From Mycolicibacter virginiensis (GTDB taxonomy: Bacteria; Actinomycetota; Actinomycetes; Mycobacteriales; Mycobacteriaceae): a stretch of 64,000 nucleotides of DNA. Under the pieces are notes generated by a model. That model saw only the letters and a list, made by a program, of their open reading frames with translations, was not told the DNA's origin and made no database searches. The stretch is from positions 3,844,001 to 3,908,000 of the forward strand of contig NZ_CP092430.2 of NCBI RefSeq assembly GCF_022374935.2, read 5' to 3'. The translations under genes were made by a program, and so were the position numbers. This document shows, piece by piece, positions 30,106-38,749 of the stretch (the first letter of the stretch is position 1; each line of letters begins with the position of its first letter).

Positions 30106-30140
30106 TGTATGGACCGATACAACTACATCATAGATGTATC
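30106..30140. promoter_or_regulatory. Nested AT-rich palindromes upstream of TetR gene
   Basis: Three inverted repeats overlap here: tgtat-N6-ataca (30106-30121), gataca-N13-tgtatc (30116-30140) and the tight tacatc-ata-gatgta (30124-30138). They lie between the sigma remnant and the TetR gene in strikingly AT-rich DNA. They are a good candidate for the TetR protein's own operator. Confidence 0.5.
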
Positions 30141-30169
30141 TGCTAGGACATATCTACTTTTTTGTCGGC

Positions 30170-30175
30170 TATCCT
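30170..30175 (+). promoter_or_regulatory. Candidate -10 (TATCCT) for the TetR gene
   Basis: TATCCT ends 7 bp before ATG 30183 and lies downstream of the palindromes at 30106-30140. A leaderless transcript under autorepression would fit. Confidence 0.35.
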
Positions 30176-30182
30176 TTGGGGC

Positions 30183-30791
30183 ATGCCAGCCGTGCCGAAT
30201 TTTCAGGCCGAGGTCCGGCAGATGCTGCACAACCGGATCCTCGACGCGGCCCACGCGCTGGTCTGCGCCGAGGGCTGGCAAGCGGTGAACATGTCGCGCA
30301 TCGCCGCCACAGTCGGCATCAGCCGGCAGGTGCTCTACAAAGAGATCGGCGCGAAGCAGGCGCTGGGCGAGGCCCTGGTTCAGCGCGAGACCACCCGATT
30401 CATCACCGGGGTGATCACAGCGATCCAGTCCCACCCCGACGACGTCGCTGCCGGTCTGGCCGCCGGCGCCGCCTTCACGCTGCGCGCAGCCTCCGACGAT
30501 CCCCTGGTCACCGCGACGTTGACCCGCGAGAACAACGCCGAAGCAAGCCTGACTCCGCTGCTGACCGTGGGGCCGACGCCAATCCTGGCCGGTGCGATCG
30601 AGGCCATGGCGGCCGCGGTCCGATCGTGCTACGACCTGCCGGACGCCGTCGAACGGCAGCTGAATTCGATCGTCGAGGTCGACGTCCGGTTGACGCTGAG
30701 CCATATGCTGCAGCCGATGGGCAGCATCGACGACGCCGTCCGCCAGATTCACACCACCCTGCGTGCGCTGTTCGACGCCGCGACGCCTTAG
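30183..30791 (+). CDS. TetR/AcrR-family transcriptional regulator
   Basis: A 202-residue regulator. The helix-turn-helix lies in the first 60 residues (ILDAAHALVCAEGWQAVNMS, then RIAATVGISRQVLYKEIGAK), and a helical ligand-binding domain follows. TetR proteins usually repress neighbouring transporter or enzyme genes until a ligand binds. ATG 30183 was preferred to TTG 30162 because a -10 box precedes it closely. The ABC exporter operon begins 94 bp downstream in the same direction, so the exporter is the likely target, together with the regulator itself. Confidence 0.9.
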   Translation: MPAVPNFQAEVRQMLHNRILDAAHALVCAEGWQAVNMSRIAATVGISRQVLYKEIGAKQALGEALVQRETTRFITGVITAIQSHPDDVAAGLAAGAAFTLRAASDDPLVTATLTRENNAEASLTPLLTVGPTPILAGAIEAMAAAVRSCYDLPDAVERQLNSIVEVDVRLTLSHMLQPMGSIDDAVRQIHTTLRALFDAATP

Positions 30792-30885
30792 CGGTCCGTC
30801 GGTGCATTTTCCCGATGACCGGACACCCACGCTGAACCGCACAGCGCCGCCATGCGTGTCAAAGATCAGAAACCGTGGATAGGGA

Positions 30886-31761
30886 GTGACGCCCTTGCAC
30901 ACCGATCTTCGTCTTCATCGGGATCAGTCGCGCCTGCGCGAGCTGACCATCGAACTGCGCGACGTCGTCCGCGAGTACCAGATCGGCGGGCAACGGGTGC
31001 GCGCACTCGACCGGATCAACCTGCATCTCAGCGGCGGCCAGTTCATATCGATCGTCGGGCCGTCGGGGGCGGGCAAGAGCACGCTGCTGCACCTGCTCGG
31101 GGCACTGGACTCCCCCGACAGCGGATCGATCATCTTCGACGGCGCCGAGATCGGCCGGCTCACAGACGAGCAGGCGTCGGAGTTTCGTCGGCACCGGGTG
31201 GGGTTCGTCTTTCAGTTCTTCAACCTGCTGCCAACCCTGTCGGCGTGGGAGAACGTAGCCGTTCCGAAGCTCCTCGATGGCAGCCGACTGGACAGGGTCA
31301 AGCACGATGCGATCGGTTTGCTGGAGCGGGTCGGGCTCGGCAACCGGGTGGAGCACCGTCCGGCGGAGCTGTCCGGCGGCCAATTGCAGCGCGTCGCCAT
31401 AGCGCGGGCCCTGATGATGGATCCGTCGCTGATTCTCGCCGACGAACCCACCGGAAACCTCGACTCCGCAACGGGCGCTGCGATTTTGCGGCTGCTTTCC
31501 GAGGTGGCCCACGAGGGCGGCCGCTCCCGGATGGTGGTGATGGTGACCCATGACCGCGACGCCGCGGCGGCTACCGACCGGGTGATCAGCCTGCAGGACG
31601 GCCGGGTGGGATCAGACCGCGGGTCGCCGCGCCAGGACTCCGGCGATCGCAAGCGCGGCGAAGCCGGGCGCTGGGGGCACCTCCCGCTTGCGGGGGACGG
31701 GTCGCCGCCCCAGGACCGCAACGGGTCGCCACGCCACGAACGGGCAACGGTCCGGCGATGA
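30886..31761 (+). CDS. ABC transporter ATP-binding protein (MacB/LolD type)
   Basis: A 291-residue nucleotide-binding subunit. The Walker A GPSGAGKST, Q-loop FVFQFFNLLP, signature LSGGQLQRVAIARAL and Walker B LILADEPTGNLD, with the H-loop VTHDRD, are complete by about residue 230. The sequence resembles ATPases that pair with FtsX-like permeases, and such a permease follows with an ATGA overlap. The last 55 residues or so form an unusual basic, repetitive tail (GSPRQDSGDRKRGEAG, then GDGSPPQDRNGSPRHER) outside the conserved fold. GTG 30886 is the chosen start; TTG 30895 is possible. The exported substrate is unknown. Confidence 0.93.
   Translation: MTPLHTDLRLHRDQSRLRELTIELRDVVREYQIGGQRVRALDRINLHLSGGQFISIVGPSGAGKSTLLHLLGALDSPDSGSIIFDGAEIGRLTDEQASEFRRHRVGFVFQFFNLLPTLSAWENVAVPKLLDGSRLDRVKHDAIGLLERVGLGNRVEHRPAELSGGQLQRVAIARALMMDPSLILADEPTGNLDSATGAAILRLLSEVAHEGGRSRMVVMVTHDRDAAAATDRVISLQDGRVGSDRGSPRQDSGDRKRGEAGRWGHLPLAGDGSPPQDRNGSPRHERATVRR
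31623..31736 (+). repeat. Imperfect repeats and C/G hairpin in the 3' end of the ABC ATPase gene
   Basis: The element gggtcgccgc/gggtcgcca recurs three times here (near 31620, 31699 and 31726) around a ggcacctcccgcttgcggg stem-loop. Sequence of this type is common between mycobacterial genes (recall), which suggests a small repeat inserted into the 3' coding end. It encodes the odd C-terminal tail. Confidence 0.45.
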
Positions 31762-34256
31762 TCTCGGCGATCGCCGCCACCGCGAGCCGACTTCGGCTGT
31801 TCAGCCTGCGCGAATTGGCCGTACACCGGCGGCGTACCCTCGCCTCGGTCACCGTCATGGCCGTCTCGGCGATGTATCTGGTTGCCGTGCTGGGTATCTT
31901 CGGGTCGATCACCGGTTCGGTCAACCGGCTCTCCGACGGGATCGCCGGGATCGCCACGCTCGAGGTGTCCGGCGTCACCGATGCCGGATTTCCCGACTCG
32001 CTGGCAGCCGAGGTGGCCCGGGTTCCCGGCGTCGCGACCGCGGCGCCGCTGATCCGGGCGACCACCCCGACGGCTACCGGGACAATGCTGCTGTTCGGCG
32101 CGGATGCCAGCAGCGTCGCCCTGGCCGGCGCGTTGGCCGACGCGCTGGCTCATCCGCCGACGGGGCCATCGGCGACACCGAGCGGCGTGCAGGTCGGGCC
32201 CGGAGTGGGCCATGGCAAAGGTGACGGATTCCGGCTGGGCACGACCTGGGTCACGGTGACGCAGGTACTCACCGGCAAGCATCTCGCCGATCTCAACGGC
32301 GGCAACTATGTGCTGGCCCCACTTTCCTTGGCGCAGAACATCACCGGCCGACTCGGCCAGCTCGATTCGATACTGATCACCACCAAGCCGGGCACGGACG
32401 CCGCCGCGGTACGCACCGCGGTGACCTCCGCCGTCAACGGGCGAGCGATCGTCGCCGAACCACGGATGCGCGCCACTCGCGCCGGCGACGGCGTCAAGCT
32501 GATGAACTACATGGCACTGATGGGTGCGACGGTTGCGTTGGTGGTCGGCGCGTTTCTGGTCTACACCACCATGACCATGGCGATCGCCCAACGCCGCCCG
32601 GCCATCTCGACCCTGCGCGCGATCGGGGGCCGCCGCTCCACCATCGTCACGGACCTGATCGGTGAAGCCGCGACCCTCGGGGTGCTGGGCGGAGCCCTTG
32701 GCGCGGTCTTAGGAATATTCTTGGGCCACTTGGCTATCCGCCGACTTCCGCCGGCCATCACGCAGGGACTCGAAGCCCGGGTCGAGTACTGGCTGCCCGG
32801 CTACGCCCTGCCGGTCGCGATAGCCGCGACGGTGCTCAGCAGCGTGACTGCGGCGGCCATGGCGGCGCGGCAGGTCTACAAGGTGTCGCCGATCGAGGCG
32901 CTGGCGCCGGTCGGGGCTTCCGCCGCCGACACCGTCCCACGCCGGCTGCGGACCGTGACCGGGTTCGTGGCCATCGCGGTGATCACGGTGTCGTTGTTCA
33001 TCATCGTGGGCCACCGCGGCGTCACCTCCCTGGCGGCGATGATCGCGGTGTTCTGCGCCGAGATCACCCTTGGCTTTGCCCTCACCGCGTCCCTGGTCGC
33101 CGCGGCCGCCGCCGCGGCCCGGACCTTCGGCACGGTCGGCGCGGTCGGGGCCGCGACGATCGAGCGTGCGCCGCGGCGGGTGTGGGCCACCGTGATGACC
33201 GTACTGATCGCCGTGGTCACCACCGTGGTGATCACCGGCACCGACAACGACATGATCTCCTCGGCGCGCGCCATCTTCGCGCCCGTCGCGGGAGTCGACG
33301 TATGGGTCAGCGCGAACGCTCCGGACAGCTTTCCCACCGACGCGCTGCCGCAGGGCCTGGAAGGTCGCGTGGCAGCGGTACCGGGGGTCGACCGGGTCAG
33401 CCCGGGCGCCTACGGATTTGCGGTGATCGGTGGCACCCGGGTAATGCTCGACGGATTCTCCCCCGGGTCGGCCGATCCGCTGTTTCGCGCACTCGGTGAC
33501 CAGACGCGCCGCGACGTGCTCGACGGCCGGGGCGTGGTGCTGTCGCAGAACCTGGGCACCACCCTGGGCGTACGGGTTGGCGACGAGCTGCACCTGCAGA
33601 CACCACGCGGCCCTCGGCAGGCGGCGGTGCTGGCGCTGGTGCCGTACTTCTCGACGGTCATCGGCACCGTCGGGATCGGGCTCGACCAACTACGCGCCTG
33701 GTTCGATCGCCCGGCGGTGACCACACTGCAGGTGACCGCCGCCGACGGGGTCGATACGGCCCAGCTGCGCACCGACATTCGCCGAGTGGTCCCCGAGCCG
33801 AACTACGTCTACGACGGTCGCACCGCTCTGGCGGGCCTCGAAGCGCCGCTGCGTCAGAGCATGGTGATCGCCAACGCGGTACTGCTCATCGTGGTGTTCG
33901 TCGCCGCGGTTGCCTTGTTCACCACGTTGACGCTCTCGGTGCTCGAACGTCGCCGCGAGATCGGTGTGCTGCGGGCGATCGGCGCCAATCGCCGCTTCAC
34001 CGTGCAGATGGTGCTGGCCGAAGCGGCCGGCATCGGTGTGATCGGCGGCCTGGCTGGGCTGGCGATCGGCCTGACCGATCAGTGGCTCTACAGTCTGGTC
34101 AGCGCCGAGATCATGAATTTCACCGTCACGTTCCAACCGAGCGCGGCGGCACCGGCCTACGCCGTGGGCGCGGTGGCGATCAGCCTGCTCGGCTCGGTGC
34201 CGCCCGCACGACGAGCCGCCCGGCTCAACATCATCGACGCGGTGTCCAGCGAATAG
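31758..34256 (+). CDS. FtsX-like ABC transporter permease
   Basis: An 832-residue permease with an N-terminal membrane segment near residues 30-55, a first extracytoplasmic domain, and a bundle of three helices between about 250 and 370 (MALMGATVALVVGAFLVYTT onward). Further helices follow at about 395-470, then a second extracytoplasmic domain and a closing three-helix bundle at about 700-825 (LRAIGANRRFTVQMVLAEAA between helices). This duplicated FtsX layout is common in actinobacterial exporters of lipids or antibiotics. Its ATG overlaps the ATPase stop, so they form one transporter. Substrate is not evident; proximity to a TetR gene and a type III PKS is suggestive only. Confidence 0.92.
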   Translation: MISAIAATASRLRLFSLRELAVHRRRTLASVTVMAVSAMYLVAVLGIFGSITGSVNRLSDGIAGIATLEVSGVTDAGFPDSLAAEVARVPGVATAAPLIRATTPTATGTMLLFGADASSVALAGALADALAHPPTGPSATPSGVQVGPGVGHGKGDGFRLGTTWVTVTQVLTGKHLADLNGGNYVLAPLSLAQNITGRLGQLDSILITTKPGTDAAAVRTAVTSAVNGRAIVAEPRMRATRAGDGVKLMNYMALMGATVALVVGAFLVYTTMTMAIAQRRPAISTLRAIGGRRSTIVTDLIGEAATLGVLGGALGAVLGIFLGHLAIRRLPPAITQGLEARVEYWLPGYALPVAIAATVLSSVTAAAMAARQVYKVSPIEALAPVGASAADTVPRRLRTVTGFVAIAVITVSLFIIVGHRGVTSLAAMIAVFCAEITLGFALTASLVAAAAAAARTFGTVGAVGAATIERAPRRVWATVMTVLIAVVTTVVITGTDNDMISSARAIFAPVAGVDVWVSANAPDSFPTDALPQGLEGRVAAVPGVDRVSPGAYGFAVIGGTRVMLDGFSPGSADPLFRALGDQTRRDVLDGRGVVLSQNLGTTLGVRVGDELHLQTPRGPRQAAVLALVPYFSTVIGTVGIGLDQLRAWFDRPAVTTLQVTAADGVDTAQLRTDIRRVVPEPNYVYDGRTALAGLEAPLRQSMVIANAVLLIVVFVAAVALFTTLTLSVLERRREIGVLRAIGANRRFTVQMVLAEAAGIGVIGGLAGLAIGLTDQWLYSLVSAEIMNFTVTFQPSAAAPAYAVGAVAISLLGSVPPARRAARLNIIDAVSSE

Positions 34257-34271
34257 GGTGGCATAACGTCC

Positions 34272-34766
34272 TCAGACGAGACCGAGCTCAATGAGGTCAA
34301 TGAACAGCGCCGCGAACGGATCAGTGAACGGCAACGAGAACGTAAAGTCCAGGTCCGGGTTGTCCGGAACCATGAACGTGTTGACCGTCTCCCCGGCCAC
34401 CCCGATGCTCGCGGCCCCGAATCCCAGATTGTCCTCCGGGTCGGTCCCAGACGTCAGAATGTCGGTGAACAGCGGGGTTTGTAGAACCACCGCAACATAA
34501 TTGTCGTCGTCGGGGTCGCCCGCAGAGGTGAGGGTGAACAACCCGAAATCGGTAGTGTGACTGATGAAGTCCGGATCGTCGACCACCGTGGACAGCGCAG
34601 CACCCGGATCTCCGACATCACCGAAGAGCCAGGAGTCGGCGCCCACACTGCGACCGCCCCCGTCTGCATGGGCCGGGCTGCTGATCGCCCACGGGGCGAG
34701 CCCAGCGACTAAGAAAGCGCCGGCACCTATCGCCGCCCGGCGGCGGCGGACAACTGTTCTACTCAT
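34272..34766 (-). CDS. Small secreted protein with Tat/Sec-like leader, unknown function
   Basis: A 164-residue protein. An arginine-rich start (RTVVRRRRAAIGAGAFLVAG) leads into a hydrophobic stretch and an AHA-D cleavage site, so it should be exported. The mature part is acidic, rich in Asp, Phe and Thr, and has no cysteine or recognised domain. SVGADSWLFGDVGD at its start and NLGFGAASIGVAGETVNTFM later are notable. The leader resembles those of the two giant PGRS proteins in this window (R-rich, GAG, AFL, cleavage before D). Its ATG overlaps the stop of the upstream methyltransferase gene (ATGA). I do not recognise a function. Confidence 0.75.
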   Translation of the reverse strand: MSRTVVRRRRAAIGAGAFLVAGLAPWAISSPAHADGGGRSVGADSWLFGDVGDPGAALSTVVDDPDFISHTTDFGLFTLTSAGDPDDDNYVAVVLQTPLFTDILTSGTDPEDNLGFGAASIGVAGETVNTFMVPDNPDLDFTFSLPFTDPFAALFIDLIELGLV

Positions 34767-35446
34767 GGTGGGAACTCCAATCTTTCGACGTTACCTAGCC
34801 CACGTTCACGACTGCTCGGCGGTTCACCCACCACGGTGGCGAACCCCTGCAGCTGCGGTGTGCACGGCGGCGGCACCGGAGTACGGCGAATGCTGGTCAG
34901 CGCGGTGGTGTCGAATCCTGCTGCGGCGATGGCGTCCAGCGTCCGGCGGTTCGGCCGGCAGCCGGACGCCAGCCACGCCCACGGCCTCGCGATCAGATCC
35001 TGGAATCGGCCCATCGCGCCCTCACCGCGGACATGCTCGAGTACCACCAGCCGCCCGCCGGGGGCCAGCACCCGGCGAATCTCGCCGAGGGTGGCATCGA
35101 CGTCATCGACCGAGCACAGCACGAGACCGACGTGTACCGAATCGAAACTGTTGTCCGGGAAGGGAATCGACTCACCAACTCCGTCGACGATATCCACCGG
35201 GACGCCGCGACGGCGCGCGACGGCGGCGGCCATCCGGCGCATCGCGGGCTCCGGCTCGACGGCCGCGACCGACGTCACCGCCGAGGGCAGAAACATCAGA
35301 TCCGCTCCGGGACCGAGTCCGATCATCAACAGCCGTCCCATCGCGTAGCTCATGGCCGTACGCCGGTACCGGCGATAGAACAGCCGGTCGAAGAACGGCA
35401 TTCCGAGTCGATACACATACGGGAACAACGGGTTACGTGGTGACAT
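34763..35446 (-). CDS. Class I SAM-dependent methyltransferase
   Basis: A 227-residue methyltransferase of the UbiE/Methyltransf_11 type. The SAM loop is LLMIGLGPGADLMFLP, the acidic residue is in AAVEPEPAMRRMA, and post-motifs FDSVHVGLVLCSVDD and VLAPGGRLVVLEHVRG are present. ATG 35446 was chosen (MSPRNPLFPYVYRLG); it overlaps the DUF4389 gene by 14 bp, and the stop overlaps the secreted-protein gene by 4 bp. The four genes from the monooxygenase at 37347 down to 34272 therefore look like one transcript. The methyl acceptor is unknown; a lipid or quinone-like product of the monooxygenase is a guess. Confidence 0.88.
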   Translation of the reverse strand: MSPRNPLFPYVYRLGMPFFDRLFYRRYRRTAMSYAMGRLLMIGLGPGADLMFLPSAVTSVAAVEPEPAMRRMAAAVARRRGVPVDIVDGVGESIPFPDNSFDSVHVGLVLCSVDDVDATLGEIRRVLAPGGRLVVLEHVRGEGAMGRFQDLIARPWAWLASGCRPNRRTLDAIAAAGFDTTALTSIRRTPVPPPCTPQLQGFATVVGEPPSSRERGLGNVERLEFPP

Positions 35447-36092
35447 CGGTCGCCCACAGCTCGCCCTGATCCAGCCGGAAAGGCGGATACTCATCACGCA
35501 TCAAAGAGACGTACACCGCTACCCGATAGCGCCAACGAACGATGCCCAACAACAGGTCCGACATGCCGACCGGGATCGTGCCGGTGATCAATAACGTCAC
35601 CGCTGTGATCACGCACAGCAACTGCAACGCGGGTTCCAGCGCCCAACACATCAGGATCTGCGGCAACCCCAACAACCACCATTTGACCAGCACCGCCCGG
35701 CGCTCGAGCCGTTCGGGGTAGTCAACGTGCAGGTCGGCCGGATAGTCGGGCCGAGACGCCAGCGTGAACGGCGGGTATCGGTCGGTGCTGTTCATCGGAA
35801 ACCGGTAGTTCATGACCCGCCACGACCAGCGCAGCACACCCACATTGAAGTCGAAGATCGGGCGCGGATAGCGACCGGTGATCAGAATCGCTACTCCGGC
35901 AACGAAAGTCAGCGGAAGGTAGGACAGATACAGCAGGATCAGAATCGGGTAGTGCGGGGTGGCCAGCACGCACCATTTGAACAGCCAGAGCCAGCGCGAG
36001 GGGTTGTCGAATTCACCGCGCACCCGTACCGGATCCGCCGGTGCCGGCGAGACGAGACGAACGGACACATCTTCACGCGCGGGAAGCGACAT
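35433..36092 (-). CDS. DUF4389 membrane protein
   Basis: A 219-residue membrane protein made of two related halves. Each has a hydrophobic hairpin, then ITG, RW, and a DRYPPFTL or DEYPPFRL ending (compare ITGRYPRPIFDFNVGVLRWS with ITGTIPVGMSDLLLGIVRWR). This internal duplication and the YPPF motifs are typical of DUF4389, a family of unknown function. Four hydrophobic segments are likely. The ATG lies 35 bp after the monooxygenase stop, and the 3' end overlaps the methyltransferase start. A role as membrane partner for the two enzymes is inference only. Confidence 0.85.
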   Translation of the reverse strand: MSLPAREDVSVRLVSPAPADPVRVRGEFDNPSRWLWLFKWCVLATPHYPILILLYLSYLPLTFVAGVAILITGRYPRPIFDFNVGVLRWSWRVMNYRFPMNSTDRYPPFTLASRPDYPADLHVDYPERLERRAVLVKWWLLGLPQILMCWALEPALQLLCVITAVTLLITGTIPVGMSDLLLGIVRWRYRVAVYVSLMRDEYPPFRLDQGELWATDVTT

Positions 36093-36126
36093 CGGTCTGC
36101 CCTCCTTTACGGCTGCGATCTGTTGG

Positions 36127-37347
36127 CTAGCCGGCGATGGGACTGATATCGGCCAGCCCGAGGGTGCGGCTGATCTCAGCCGACATCCGGCGGTGGCTGA
36201 CCGAGCGCAGAAACATGGTCATCCCCCAGGTGTGCAATCGGTCCGGGATGAACGCCGCCGGTCGCAGCACCAGCTCGCTGTGCGACAGCTGCAGCGCCGT
36301 TACCCGCGACACCGCCGCCACTTTGCGGCGGCGCGTGTTCTCATACCAGCGCAACGCGCGCGCCAGATCATCAGGCGAGGGCGCCGGCGGCAGATCAGCC
36401 AGCGCCTTGCACAGCACCATGCTGTCGAGCAGGGCCTGGTTGGTTCCCTGCGCCATGGTGGGCGGCATGGTGTGCGACGCGTCGCCGATCAGGGTGACCA
36501 CACCCCTGCCTGCACCGGGAACCGGGTGGCGAAAATGCGGGTAGGGCGAGCCGGCCAGGTCGTCGTCGGTCAAGGCCGCCAGCACGCGATCCACCGGAGC
36601 GGACCAGCCGGAAAACTGTTGACGGATCATGTCGATCGGGGATGCCGGGCGAACGAAGTCCGCTGACCACGGCAGGTCGAACCACCACTGCAGCTCGGGG
36701 CCACCGGCCGGCCACAGTCCAAGGTTCCCGTGCTTGCCGACGATCATCAGCGCCACCCGTTTGTCGACGACAAGGTCCGGGAGGCTGACCAGTCCCTGCC
36801 AGCTACTCCAACCGGTCGGTTTGGCAGGTGGGGCGTCGGTGAGATCTCGCACCATCGAATGCAGCCCGTCGGCACCGATCAACAGATCGCCGCGGACCGA
36901 GCTGCCGTCGTCGAAATCGACGCGCACCTCGCCGTCGGTACCGCTCACGCCCACCGCGCGGGCATTGCACCGAATGCGCTCGGCCGGAAAGTCATCCAGC
37001 AGGCGTTCCAGCAGCACCCGGCGCGGGACCATCCGAACCGGTGCACCCAGCCCGCGTGCCATCGCGGTCATGTCGAGGGTGGCCAGCGCGCGGCCGGTGG
37101 ACGTCGTCACCTGGACCGCAGACAACGACTGCCCGGCTCCGGCCATGTCCACGCCCAGCTGCCCCAGCACCGTCGCGCCGTTGGACCAAATGGTCACGGC
37201 GCCGCCGCCGGCCTGAAGGTCTGGCCGCTGCTCGAAAACGATGACGTCGTGGCCGTCGCGCAGCAGACCGCGAGCAAGGGAAATCCCCGCCACACCCGCG
37301 CCGACCACAAGGACACGCAAGGCCGCGTTCAAGGCTCGCACCTTCAC
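36127..37347 (-). CDS. FAD-dependent aromatic-ring-type monooxygenase
   Basis: A 406-residue group A flavoprotein monooxygenase (PHBH fold). The FAD-binding GxGxxG is in LVVGAGVAGISLARGLLRDG, the DG motif region is LLIGADGLHSMVRDLTDA, and the GD motif is TLIGDASHTMPPTMAQGTNQ. Such enzymes hydroxylate phenolic or polycyclic substrates with NAD(P)H and oxygen. The start is GTG 37347. It is the first gene of the four-gene operon ending at 34272 and lies 47 bp downstream of map. I recall sigL next to map in M. tuberculosis, so this operon may occupy that place. Substrate unknown. Confidence 0.9.
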   Translation of the reverse strand: MKVRALNAALRVLVVGAGVAGISLARGLLRDGHDVIVFEQRPDLQAGGGAVTIWSNGATVLGQLGVDMAGAGQSLSAVQVTTSTGRALATLDMTAMARGLGAPVRMVPRRVLLERLLDDFPAERIRCNARAVGVSGTDGEVRVDFDDGSSVRGDLLIGADGLHSMVRDLTDAPPAKPTGWSSWQGLVSLPDLVVDKRVALMIVGKHGNLGLWPAGGPELQWWFDLPWSADFVRPASPIDMIRQQFSGWSAPVDRVLAALTDDDLAGSPYPHFRHPVPGAGRGVVTLIGDASHTMPPTMAQGTNQALLDSMVLCKALADLPPAPSPDDLARALRWYENTRRRKVAAVSRVTALQLSHSELVLRPAAFIPDRLHTWGMTMFLRSVSHRRMSAEISRTLGLADISPIAG

Positions 37348-37394
37348 CGTGGTGACACGGTTCAGCCGGGAGTTTGGTTCATTCCCCTATGGGG

Positions 37395-38198
37395 TCAGCC
37401 GGCGGCCGGGCTGGTCAGAATTCTGGGCCCGTCCTCGGTCACCGCGACGCTGTGCTCCCAGTGCGCGGCGCGTGACCCATCGGCGGTGACGACAGTCCAC
37501 TCGTCTTCAAGGATCACGGTCTGGTCGGTGCCCAGGGTCAGCATCGGCTCGATGGCCAGCACCGAGCCAGCCACCAGCAGCGGGCCGCGGCCCGGCGATC
37601 CCTCGTTGGGCAGGAAGGGGTCCATGTGCATCTGGCGGCCGATACCGTGGCCGCCGTAACCGGCAACGATGCCGAACGAGCGCTTGAACTGAGTCGACGC
37701 GGCCCGGGCGCCCATCTCGATGGCGTGTGACACGTCGCTGAGTCGGTTGCCCACCACCATCGCCGCGATGCCGGCCTCCATCGCCTGCCGGGTCGCCGCG
37801 GACAGGTTTTCGTCGGCGACACTCAGCGTCTCGATCCCGAAGGTGACCGCGGCGTCGCCGTGCCAGCCGTCCAGGATCGCGCCGCAGTCGATGGACACCA
37901 GGTCGCCGGCCGCCAGCACCTCGTCCGCCGTGGGGATGCCGTGCACCACCCGGTCGTTGACCGAGCTGCAGATCGAGGCCGGGAAGCCGTGGTAGCCCAG
38001 GAACGAGGGCGTGGCACCCGCGTCCCGGATCACCGATTCGGCGATTTCGTCCAGCTGCAGAGTCGAGACGCCGACCGCCGCCGCTTCGCGCACTGCGGCC
38101 AGTGCGGCGGCGACGACAGCGCCCGCCGCAGCCATCGCGTCGAGCTCACCGGGGCTGCGATGCGGCACCGCTTTGCGCCGCTTCGCCCACCCGACCAC
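37395..38198 (-). CDS. map: Type I methionine aminopeptidase
   Basis: A 267-residue methionine aminopeptidase that removes the initiator methionine. The five metal ligands are visible in [20 protein letters not shown] (two Asp), [10 protein letters not shown] (His), LAIEPML (Glu) and [10 protein letters not shown] (Glu). It lacks the N-terminal zinc-finger or SH3-binding extension and so resembles MapA (Rv0734) rather than MapB. The GTG start at 38198 shares one base with the adk stop codon, so it is part of the secY-adk-map operon. The order is conserved in actinobacteria. Confidence 0.95.
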   Translation of the reverse strand: MVGWAKRRKAVPHRSPGELDAMAAAGAVVAAALAAVREAAAVGVSTLQLDEIAESVIRDAGATPSFLGYHGFPASICSSVNDRVVHGIPTADEVLAAGDLVSIDCGAILDGWHGDAAVTFGIETLSVADENLSAATRQAMEAGIAAMVVGNRLSDVSHAIEMGARAASTQFKRSFGIVAGYGGHGIGRQMHMDPFLPNEGSPGRGPLLVAGSVLAIEPMLTLGTDQTVILEDEWTVVTADGSRAAHWEHSVAVTEDGPRILTSPAAG

Positions 38199-38749
38199 TA
38201 CTGTCCCAAGGCGTTCAGGGCGCGGGTGAACACCTCATCGAGCGTGCCGAGCGCGTCCACCACGTGCAGGTCGTGCTCGTCCTGGTAGTAGTCCAACAAC
38301 GGCGTGGTCTCCTCGCGGTAGACCATCATGCGGTTGTGGATGACGTCGGCGGTGTCGTCGGCGCGGCCACGTTCCTTGAGCCGCTTGAGCAGTTCGCTCT
38401 CGGTGACCCGGAACTCGAGCACTGCGTCCAGCTTGGTCTGGCGGCGCTCCAGCATGGTGTGCAGTGCCTCGGCCTGCTCTACCGAACGCGGGTAGCCGTC
38501 CAGGATGAACCCGTTGGCGGCGTCGGGCTGGTCGAGCCGGTCGTCGACCAGCGCGTTGGTGAGCTCCGGCGGCACCAGGTCTCCGGCATCGAGGTACTGC
38601 TTGGCCTGCTTGCCCAGCTCGGTGCCCTCGGCGATGTTGTGGCGGAACAGATCGCCGGTGGAGATCTGCGGGACGCCCAGCTTCTCCGCCAGCTTCGCCG
38701 CCTGGGTGCCCTTGCCGGCTCCGGGCGGTCCCAGCAGTACGACTCTCAC
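38198..38749 (-). CDS. adk: Adenylate kinase
   Basis: A 183-residue adenylate kinase (ATP + AMP to 2 ADP). The P-loop is [17 protein letters not shown], the AMP site is [10 protein letters not shown] and [11 protein letters not shown], and the LID is the short form with no zinc-binding cysteines, as in mycobacteria. The GTG start overlaps the secY stop (GTGA), and the stop touches the map start. Length matches mycobacterial Adk (about 181). The tight coupling to secY and map is the common bacterial arrangement. Confidence 0.96.
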   Translation of the reverse strand: MRVVLLGPPGAGKGTQAAKLAEKLGVPQISTGDLFRHNIAEGTELGKQAKQYLDAGDLVPPELTNALVDDRLDQPDAANGFILDGYPRSVEQAEALHTMLERRQTKLDAVLEFRVTESELLKRLKERGRADDTADVIHNRMMVYREETTPLLDYYQDEHDLHVVDALGTLDEVFTRALNALGQ

